Origin: Ichthyophonus hoferi
Taxonomy: Eukaryota; Opisthokonta; Ichthyosporea; Ichthyophonida; Ichthyophonidae
Length of the DNA stretch: 60,111 nt
Reading direction: 5' to 3'
Assembly (NCBI GenBank): GCA_002751075.1
Contig: NAOQ01000033.1
Coordinates: forward strand, 204,626 to 264,736
Part shown: positions 51,453-60,111 of the stretch, one piece after another
Numbering within the stretch: the stretch's first letter is position 1
Layout of the letters: each line of letters opens with the position of its first letter
Translations under genes and position numbers: made by a program
Notes under the pieces: model-generated
Seen by the model: the letters and a program-made list of their open reading frames with translations, nothing else
Told to the model about the DNA's origin: nothing
Database searches by the model: none

Positions 51453-54400
51453 CTAACGTGGCTTGGGGATGGCGGGTCTATCAAGGGGTTGTTGGCGTAA
51501 TGGTAAAGCCTGACGTTTATCAGGCACTGGACCTGACTTGGACCTAGTCGCGACTCTTGATACAAATCCACTACGAGGAGTCTCCTGGCCTGGTGTAGGC
51601 GAGGCCACAGCCTTCTCCTTCTCATCTACCACTCTCGCATCTAGATTGGCTGCCTGCTCACCTTTCTGTTCCACAATTATTTACTTCGTTAGTATAGTAT
51701 AATATATCATGTGCATATCTACCATAAAAATGCCCCATCCATTATAACTCCCCTTATATATATATATATATATAACAGATGTAAAATTCCCACAGTTCAT
51801 GTGTTACACAATCAACCAGTCCCACCCTTGGCATGGTTATTGAGAGTACAAGTGAGTACGAGTATGGATATTATCCTATTATGATATATTTATATATCCC
51901 TTTATATACTATTTCTGTGCAATATTTAGTGAAGTTATATGTTACTAATACCTACGTGTTTATCCTCTCAATAGTATGCATACATACCTGCACCATTGTA
52001 AATACAGAATATAATATAATAATCGTTATCAAAGAAGTATATACTAGACAAAGTGACATTCCAATACAACACCACACATAGGACCAGCCCATAATATAGA
52101 AGCATTTAACTTACCATTCCGCCAGTAACCCAATCAAAGTGATAGTCGAATGTGTAGTTGCATTGTATAAATAGGTTACGGAATAGATTGCGTAAATATC
52201 CATAGTCAGGCTCTTCCTCAAACTGCAACGTGCGCACATATCTGATATAATCCTCGAACTCCACTGCGGGTAGACATGCATGGTTAGCTACATCCCACCA
52301 AACATACCTATATACTCATATACCAATATATATATATGATGATGCCTTGATACTATGAGTCGTGAAACAGGAGAAGAAATAAGCAAAGTATACCTGGAAA
52401 CTTTAGGCAAAGGTCAACAACATCGGTGGCCATCTTCATATCTGCAATCTTATCGTATTTCTGCTTACGATTTGCTGCCTTTAATCCTTGCCATGGCAGA
52501 CTACCTCTAAGGAAATACATTAACACGTAGCCCAAAGACTCTAAATCATCACGTCGACTTTGTTCTGTGTCATACATACATGATGATTAGATTGGTATCA
52601 TATTGGCCTCCGGAAAAAAATATCTTCTACTTATACTAGATAGCTAATAATTAGTTGAGTCCGACATAGCCCTTCTTCCAAAAGGAAACTTTGGTACAAT
52701 TTACCAAAAAATTATCTGGCAAAACGTTGAAAGCTATTCTCCACTCAAATTCAATGTTTTAACTAGAAGCACAGTTTCAAAGCGCCTTCACCATTCACTT
52801 ACATGACACAAAACAGTATTGATATTATCTCTATTTGCGCACACAACCCTGACAATACATACCAGTTCCCAAGTGAGTATTAACTGAAGCATAACGGGCG
52901 GTCCCAGTCAAACTCTTGTTGCCACGATAGCAAATGTGCTGCTTGGTCCTATGATCACGATATTTCTTAGCCAGGCCGAAGTCAATCATATGTACCACGT
53001 GACCTCGTTGGCAGAGCCCCATTAAGAAGTTATCTGGTTTAATGTCGCGATGGAGGAAGTTGCAGTTGTGAATGTATTCAACTCTAGAAATCTGAAAGTA
53101 TATGCACACAGGACATGACATGGTCAATGACTGGTCCACCTTGTTGCCTTTAACAGAAAACATGAATAGATTAGCTGTGAATAAACCCAGTCTAGGTTAA
53201 CAACATATATTAACCGACACGTATATGTTATAAGCAATAACGTACAAAAATAAAATAAGATAGAAACAATCATTGTTTGTAGCCATATGCTGGTGTTGAC
53301 GTCATATCTGTAAGTGCTGCATCAAACATTTTCACAGACCAACCCATGCTATGTATAGGTCACCCCTACATATAAACCTTAACACATAAACAATGGAACA
53401 AAACACGCCCCGAGAACCACCTCCCCTTTCACATACACACATACCAAGCCTATTATTATAGAATCAGCTGGGCATTGTTTGTTTGTAAATGCGCTTAGAA
53501 ATAATTATGAAGTAGATAATAAAGATAAAAAGGGATTCAAAGACTCAAAAACACACCAATTGGTCTGCAAGCATAAGAACGGTTTTAAGACTAAATCGTC
53601 GATCGCAGTACTGGAACAGATCTTCCAGACTGGGACCTAGTAACTCCATGACCATTACATTGTAATCTCCCTCTTTTCCTGCCCACATCACCTGGGGTAT
53701 ACCCACTGCATATACACAGATACATCAGAGTTAGTGTAAAGATTCGTAGACACCTATCTTATTATTTATTACTATATAGTAAGAAAATGAAATAAAAACG
53801 CTTGGCTCTAGTGAAAGAACTACCACCTTTGCTTTTATTTACGTAATTGTCGCTGGTACAAACACACTTGCATGTTAAATACTATATATTGCTTTATTCT
53901 TATTATTATTTAAAAGTCAGGTTTGTGCCCATCCTTGTTCCAACAATAATATATAGTCATTTCACAGTACTTGGATTATAATGCAAGTCAATAAAACGAG
54001 TTGTACGTGTACGTAAATTATCCTCAATCTGTCTGTTTGCTTTGCTCCAGTCTTGACCCCTACTATCGATGCGTAGTCGATAACAAGACAGACATCAAAA
54101 TTAAATAAAAAAGACCGTGGGATACTCATGCATTGGGGATCTACAACATGATAACTTGGCCGTAGGCCAGATTAAAGATAAATAATAGTAGTAATACTAG
54201 CTATGAAATAACGCCAATGTTAATATCCGAAGACTATATTATTGGAGCTGCAAGGAATGATGACAGGAAAGATACAAGCAACTATTTTTTTTCCCGGTAT
54301 TTTAACAGTAGACGCCTATTAACTGTACCTTTCATCCCTCCCCTACATTGAAGCCCCATTGGCAATAGTCTACTAGATATAATAGGAATATTAATATATA

Positions 54401-55442
54401 CCTTACCGAAAGAAAACAAACATAACAAATTTCAATCATTGATGGCTACTGAACTCACCAGTAAGGCCAATTCTAACCCCACTCCACCCCTTCACAACAA
54501 CAACACGTTACCATAATAAGACCAATCATGACCCACCTCCTCCTTGAAGAACCCGGTAGAGCTTAGACTCAAAGATAAGCTGAGGGTGTTTGGACTTTTT
54601 TTGCTCCAATTTAATAGCCACTTCAGTTTGTGAGAGTAAATCCGTTCCTATGGGGGGTTAAGGGCACAGGTCAGGAAGGGAATGTCGCATTCACTTCAAA
54701 TAATACCAGGGAGACAGGAGGTATGAAAACAAGAGCAATCAAGATATAGTTTTAGAATTGTAAGTATTTTTAGTTAATAGCGCTGCTAATAATGACACAA
54801 AACAATAGATATTATAAGAGGAATACACATGTATAGTATGGACATGGTTTGGTAACTGGGATTAGCTTGACCGAGTCTCAACATCCAAACAAACATTTTT
54901 AACACTATACAATCCTTTAAAACACCAAGATAATACTCTTCACATAAAAATCATTGGTGAAAAGGCATCAGATTTAAAGGTCAAAATATACACTAAAATG
55001 ACTTTATGGCTGTGCATAAACTGGGAAACAAGTTCAATTAGCTAAAAAGCAGATTCAGGAAGAAAAAATAAAACGTCTGAAGGGGGTGTGTGTGTGAGAG
55101 TGAAAATGCTAATTTCTCTTAGAGTAAATGGAGGAGAGAATAGGTGACGGTACGAAGTTCTTTGAGTATAGGTAAGGGGTAAGGAAGAATGCAGAGTGAT
55201 GCAGTACAGGTCTCTAGCTCTTCACACATATATCAGAAAAAAAAGGTGATAAATAACAATAACTTAGGAACATGAAAAAAGAAGGTCTCAAAAAACAGAG
55301 AGGAGGGTGAGCGATGGATGGGTAAGATGTGGTTGCTATACTCTTGAAACAAACAAAAAAACTTACCAAGATAGATATCACCGAAGGAGCCGCCGCCGAT
55401 CTTTTTATCTAGCCGGTATTTGTTGCCGACTCTGAGTTCCAT
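51453..55442 (-). CDS. CSNK1D: Casein kinase I, delta/epsilon type
   Basis: CK1 is a monomeric Ser/Thr kinase acting in clock, Wnt, DNA-repair and membrane-traffic pathways. Seven minus-strand exons join in phase: 55442-55367, 54647-54537, 53705-53557, 53091-52863, 52564-52394, 52263-52115 and 51665-51453 (TAG), giving 365 residues. The N-terminus [11 protein letters not shown] is typical of delta/epsilon. The glycine loop is [11 protein letters not shown], the lysine lies in VAIKLE, the catalytic loop is [12 protein letters not shown], the magnesium motif is [11 protein letters not shown], and the CK1 signature reads [15 protein letters not shown] (SVN where most have SIN). [18 protein letters not shown] and [14 protein letters not shown] follow. 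The roughly 70-residue C-tail is basic and Gln/Pro-rich, shorter than in vertebrate delta/epsilon. All catalytic residues are present. The symbol is by closest type; delta and epsilon cannot be separated. Confidence 0.94.
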
Positions 55443-57484
55443 GTTGAAGTTGAATTGTTGACTAACTATATTTAAGTGCCAGTGTACGTTTACTCAAGAA
55501 AATTGGAAGGAGACTTGTGTGGTAGATACGGGTATAGACAATTATATTAAAAATACAAAACTACAATCTATCCTTTCCGATATATATGTCACCAGGCCAA
55601 GTTTCTCTGATTGCCGCTGGATGATGACTTACTATTGCGATTCAAACCAGATAATCCGTGTATATTTTTTCCCAGCTTTGCAGATGAAATTGGCAAAAAA
55701 AAAAACGAACCGCGAATTGTTCGAAACATAATTTACTCGGTCCGTACTAGGCTTACATTATGACGATATTATGACGTCATGGGCAGCACAACAATCTTAA
55801 GATTGTCCCGTGTCCAGGGCTTTTCTTGAAGAATTGGCCCCTATTTGTGGTGATATTATGACGTTGCAAGCGTTTGCATTTTTCCTATACCATCTTTTAT
55901 TTGTATGAGAAAAAATAGTCCTAGATATATTAAATTGAAAGATTACTTTAAATATAAATTTTCGATATTTGAAACTCAAAAAATTACTTGCCGTGTTGTA
56001 CTGTAGCTAGGTAACAGTGAACCCTGAGCGAGGCAAAATATTATCAACTACGCATATATTTCAATCGATCAAATATATAGTTAGGCCTAAGAAAGTGTAA
56101 AAATGCGAAATATCTATAAAAAATAAATAAAATGCAATGTTAAATTGACATAATTTTATGCTATGTAAGTATATTTTTAGATATTTCCTTACAATCCATA
56201 TGTTTTATATAAGAAGGTTTACAATGTAAGCAATCGGTGTAAACAATCATGTAATCAATCAGCGCTGAATACGGGCCGTTAAGACCTATTTGCATTAGGG
56301 AAATAACCTTAATCTACCTATGACGGAAACATCAAGCCCGATTGGTTAGATTTTAAGCATTCCGATTTGTCCAGTATGACGTCTTCCATACCAATTAAAT
56401 TTTATGTTAAGAGGTCATTCCAAACATTTTCCCACAGCTTAGGTCTCACAACTATAAGACTACAGCCTAATAATAATAATAATAATAATATTACTGCTTC
56501 TTCCAAGGACCCACTGCAGTCTTCCCTCAAAACACCTAATTAATAGAGTTTCCAGATCATTTTCAGTGCCGGCTCTCCCAAACATGTCCAGGAATAGCTA
56601 GCTACTCATCGTGGTTTGGTTCTTCCTAACCACAGCTTATCTTTATTCACTCACCAGCCTCTCATATTGTCTTGTTCAAACAAACATCAGTAGCACGAGA
56701 ATTATTTAGTTGATCTCTTGAATTGTCTCACAATACTTCAAATAGGAACTCAGTGACAGGCCTTTAGCCAGACATGTTTCCTAGACAGCATGTGAATTGA
56801 GACCACAATGTAACAAGTATAGCTGAAACTAGGATATCACCCACCTATTTCCTCAGTCATGCACATATTGTGTCTACATACATCCCTGAAGGTGTGCAGC
56901 AATTTCACCCAAGCCGTTTCCTTCTAGGTGCAGTATATACTTATCTCTTTTATGCTATATAAGGAGCTTGCCACTAGACACTCCAGTGGAGCCCATTTTT
57001 CACACAAGATAAGGGACAGTCAAAGCGGAGTGTATTATTGGCTTGGAATGAACTTAGATTTAGGGATCTACAATGCAATTTAACTCAGCCATACCGCAAG
57101 AGGATACGATACAGGATATAATTCAAAGAATAGTATTGGTTACTAGTCAATTTCTGAGCCATGGATTCTCTCAACATCCCAGCATCCAATACTGTTACTA
57201 TCTCGGCATAGCTATCATCCTTCCTTACCCACTAACTCCAAAGGCAAGTAGATCTGTAAGCCTTAGTGTACTCTCTACTGCTTTACCACAAAGAAGAAAT
57301 GTGGTGAAAGAGTTTCCATGCACTCTACATCTAAGCAATACAACAATTGCATGACAATTAAAAGTCTCCTCATCAATCAGGTTTGATACTATTTTTTTAT
57401 TTTTCTATTCTGGATGTGGCCCGCATAACTATAACTTAAATTATCAAACCATGTACCTCCTATGATACGGTTGATAAGGCATGT
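55443..57484. other. Intergenic DNA between CK1 and VDAC
   Basis: Holds the CK1 promoter side (to about 55800). A (TAA)n tract lies at about 56468-56490. A block from about 56400 to 57370 has more balanced composition, a TATA-like TGCTATATAAGG at 56953-56964 and an unidentified open frame at 57073-57354; it may be an unrecognised element. Confidence 0.45.
55772..55779 (-). promoter_or_regulatory. CRE-like TGACGTCA upstream of CK1
   Basis: An intact palindromic TGACGTCA lies 330 bases before the CK1 start codon; TGACG half-sites sit nearby at 55760 and 55859. The same full site is upstream of EIF3E. Binding by a CREB/ATF-type factor is inferred. Confidence 0.4.
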
Positions 57485-59825
57485 TTAAGCATTAAGTACC
57501 AAGGCAACACCAATCTTGTGGGCATCAGCGTTCATGTTCTTACTATCAACATTAAGACTAAGAGTGAGTTTGGCACCCGGTCGGAGAACTGTAGCATAAC
57601 TAAGACCAAGTACACCCGACTGGCTTAGCTTGGCCTAAGATAGATAGAGAGGGAGAGAGAGGTTAGTTTACGGCTCAGTGTAATAAGAACTGCAAACTAA
57701 CTGTAGAAAGTATGGAGCAGACCAAATGGCGTAGCTTCCCCATCTTTTCTAACCACAAAGCCATTGCTATCATATAAACGACGGGATATTTATGTATGAA
57801 TAAAAAATTTCCTTCAACCAAAAATCTTAAAGTGGCAAAAATTCATGTACATCCTTTTCTGAATAATTATATAAGTTCATGGCAACAAAATATAGCCTAA
57901 CCCACCTTAACGGCAGACCCATCATTAAGAACATAACGGGTCATTACTGAAAGGTCAGCAGTGGCCTTCACGGGATCAGCGGCAAGCTGGGCAGCTGATT
58001 CCAATCTATCATTCATTGCATGATGTAACAGGAGATTAACTTTGTTACAGTCCGACCTGTACCCATGTAGTAGTCCTGTTAGTATATAAATACAGCATGT
58101 GTGGCTAGTAACAATCATATATACCACAGAACCTAGAGAAGTATAAGTCATATTATTTGTACATATAGTTATAGAAGATGCTAGTATGAGAAACGGATGT
58201 AGAATAAGAAGGTCCAGAAAAGCTATGGGGTGTAAGTGGTGGTTCATTAACCATAATCATTTGCAATACATCGGTTGCATTGCATATGTGTATATACTAA
58301 GAGATCAGTATGTGTGTGAAAAGTTCAACATAACTGAGGAATAAATGGTCATGTGATTATTCACCATTAGTAAAGGAAGCGTTAAGAGGATTACGATACG
58401 AGGAAACAGGTACATACAAAAGAGCGAAGCCTAGGTCCTTGTGTGTGTAATCCAAGGCAAGATTGGTCTTTGTGACTGCGCCGGTGTTGAGGTTGTATCC
58501 TCCCTCCGCTCCAATCATAACACCATCAACAGAATAGACAGCAGAGGCGGTCACGTTAGGTCCGTTGAAAAGGTCGCCATCAAGAAGCATGCGAACACGA
58601 GGATGTTGGTAGTCCAATTTAACCTTGCTGCTCTGCATGCTATATAAAATAGGAAGGGGAGGGTTAGCACTACGACTGTCTGTTGTAACAATGGGAGCAT
58701 GGGAACATAAAATCATACTAGATATATCAAAACATAAACTGTTAGAGTGAATCCAGAAGAAAAATAATAATAAATAGCTGTAGAAACTAAGGGAGTTGTC
58801 TTAAGCTACTGCAATGCTAAGAATAGAAGTAAATTCATTCGCAGAACGTTTTTTACAGTATTCTAACAGAGCTACGTAAAAGGAAGGTGGGTTTAGGCCA
58901 TAATACTAAACTAAAAAGACAAATCAGCATAATACAAATAGTAGATGACTTTTTTTAGAATAGTATAACTAAGTTCAATCAAAGATAAATAATCTGGAGG
59001 AAAGAGAAGACAAAGAGGGCATGGCAGTAAGCCATACGCCAATCAACCGGTATCACGGAACGGTTCTGCACTCATTGGTATATTATCACATGTCGTAGCA
59101 AATCATAACCCTACCTATGATTATGATCTAATCCAGCGGAGTATATCATACTCCAATTCCTCCCAAACATATTTTTGATAGTCAAACGTGCACCTAAACG
59201 CACGAGCTTTTCATTTCTTTGAATCATGAAACCATTGTCAATAAAAAAAAGAAAAGAGTAAAATGTATGTATATGCACGACTGAAAAATATATAGTAAAC
59301 TTTCCCTCTACGAGGATGGTTTACATAACTCGAGTATGTTCTGGTATTGACATTAAAGAAAAAAATCCTTTCTTTACTCCAGATATATGTCTCTTCAATT
59401 TGAAAAGGCAAAAAAAGTAAAATGTTATGGTAGGCCATCTGCTTAACCATATGAAGTTCTATATGGTAGGACGAGCTGGTATAAAGAGAAAAAAAACATG
59501 TAGGACAAAAAAGACAAAGGACCATAGGGTAACCAAGGTGGGAAAGGGAGTTCCTAGAGTAAGGAATGAGTGTCACAGAAAAAGTGAATAATAACATATC
59601 TGGGCAAGCAAAGACAAGGTAACCATACCCTTTAGAAAGATCAAAACTAGCTTCAAGGTCGCTCTTAAGACCTTCTAATAGCGCACTGCTGGAAATGGTC
59701 TCAGTGAACACATTCTTAGTAGACCACTTATGCGTGAACGAAACGGCAGCACATGAGTGTTTCGCCTCAAAATCACCAAGGATATCATCAACGGTATTAT
59801 TCTTAGTGTGCGTGGTCTTGAGGTC
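57485..59825 (-). CDS. VDAC: Mitochondrial porin VDAC, 5' partial
   Basis: VDAC is the beta-barrel channel of the mitochondrial outer membrane that passes ATP, ADP and other metabolites. Four minus-strand exons join in phase: 59825-59629, 58639-58418, 58056-57906 and 57634-57485 (TAA), giving 239 residues. Compared with the usual 283, about 45 N-terminal residues (the helix and first strands) are missing and should lie beyond the end of the sequence. Family blocks include FTHKWSTKNVFTETIS, KSDLEASFDLSKG, KLDYQHPRVRM..GDLFNGPNVTASA, IGAEGGYNLNTGAVTK, and the C-terminal GVLGLSYATVLRPGAKLTLS and NADAHKIGVALVLNA. The GLSY..LRPG turn corresponds to the conserved GLGYTQTLKPG of animals. The donor after ALL (58412-58417) was preferred because only it keeps phase with the next exon. 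Confidence 0.93.
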
Positions 59826-60085
59826 CTGTTCACAAATATATATATACCTATATTAGTATGTGAGAATGGAATAGATCACAATAAGTGTATAGCAACTCCT
59901 GGTTGAGTCATAGTAGCTATATAGAAGACATGGGCACAGGAAGAGCAGCAGGACATAGATATAGCGACTGCTTAACACAAGTCTATATATGCGACCTAGA
60001 AGTATTTTTCAACAATTGAATATGAAAATTCAAAGTGAAAAGATATTAAAGGAGTCCCGGACTATATGCAACAAGCAAGAATAAC
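59826..60085. other. VDAC intron sequence up to contig end
   Basis: No further VDAC exon is recognised between the exon at 59825 and the end. Confidence 0.5.
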
Positions 60086-60111
60086 AAAAAAAAAAAAAAA
60101 AAAAAAAAAAA
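60086..60111 (+). repeat. Terminal poly-A run (26 A)
   Basis: The window ends inside a run of A. This may be an intronic poly-T on the VDAC strand where assembly stopped. Confidence 0.8.

Noticed and set aside
51481-51540. tRNA-like GTTGGCGTAATGGTAAAGCC string
   Set aside because: No cloverleaf can be completed, and the stretch is the coding C-tail exon of CK1 on the other strand.
58357-58417. Extension of the VDAC exon beyond ALL to a donor near 58360
   Set aside because: That donor breaks phase with the next exon and adds residues absent from the VDAC family; the GTATGT donor at 58412-58417 fits.

Overview
This window is AT-rich, intron-rich nuclear DNA of a eukaryote. Seven protein genes can be traced exon by exon or in one exon, all with GT-AG introns and matching phases. 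In + strand order they are: the 3' part of PGAP3/PER1 (GPI-anchor remodelling); a one-exon COX14-like gene; EIF3E; a SERBP1/STM1-type ribosome-binding protein; an NRS/ER-type dTDP-rhamnose synthesis enzyme (minus strand); MOB2; casein kinase I delta/epsilon type (minus); and the 3' part of mitochondrial porin VDAC (minus), cut off where the sequence ends in poly-A. An unidentified membrane-protein candidate lies at 6.7-7.9 kb. The gene set fits an opisthokont. The MOB2 N-terminus (MDWLMG) is the animal form, while the COX14-like protein looks more like the fungal form, so a unicellular relative of animals or an early-branching fungus is the best guess; the sequence does not settle it.

Layout: 1-5 kb PGAP3; 5-11 kb mostly AT-rich DNA with an old repeat copy at 5.2-5.6 kb and the membrane candidate; 11.3 kb COX14; 12.1-12.7 kb an assembly gap whose two flanks are the same 138 bases; 15.9-21.5 kb EIF3E with 11 exons; 23.3-24.3 kb a broken Tc1/mariner-IS630 DNA transposon; 25.8-26.4 kb a TAT microsatellite containing a second gap; 28.0-33.8 kb a cluster of old Ty1/copia-type LTR fossils; 35.7-38.1 kb SERBP1/STM1; 40.2-43.1 kb NRS/ER; 44.9-48.1 kb MOB2; 48.3-48.9 kb another LTR fossil; 51.5-55.4 kb CK1; 57.5-60.1 kb VDAC.

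The most striking signal is in the SERBP1/STM1 gene. Introns 4 and 5 each carry a related 65-70 nt sequence with box C/D snoRNA architecture. Both contain a 12-nt stretch exactly complementary to the conserved 18S rRNA sequence AACAGGTCTGTG, placed before the D' box in the same register as U25/SNORD25. They appear to be a duplicated pair of U25/snR56-type methylation guides hosted by a gene for a ribosome-binding protein. A second recurring signal is a primer-binding site complementary to the internal (anticodon-side) part of initiator tRNA-Met, seen at four places among the copia fossils. No operons, CRISPR arrays or tRNA genes were found.
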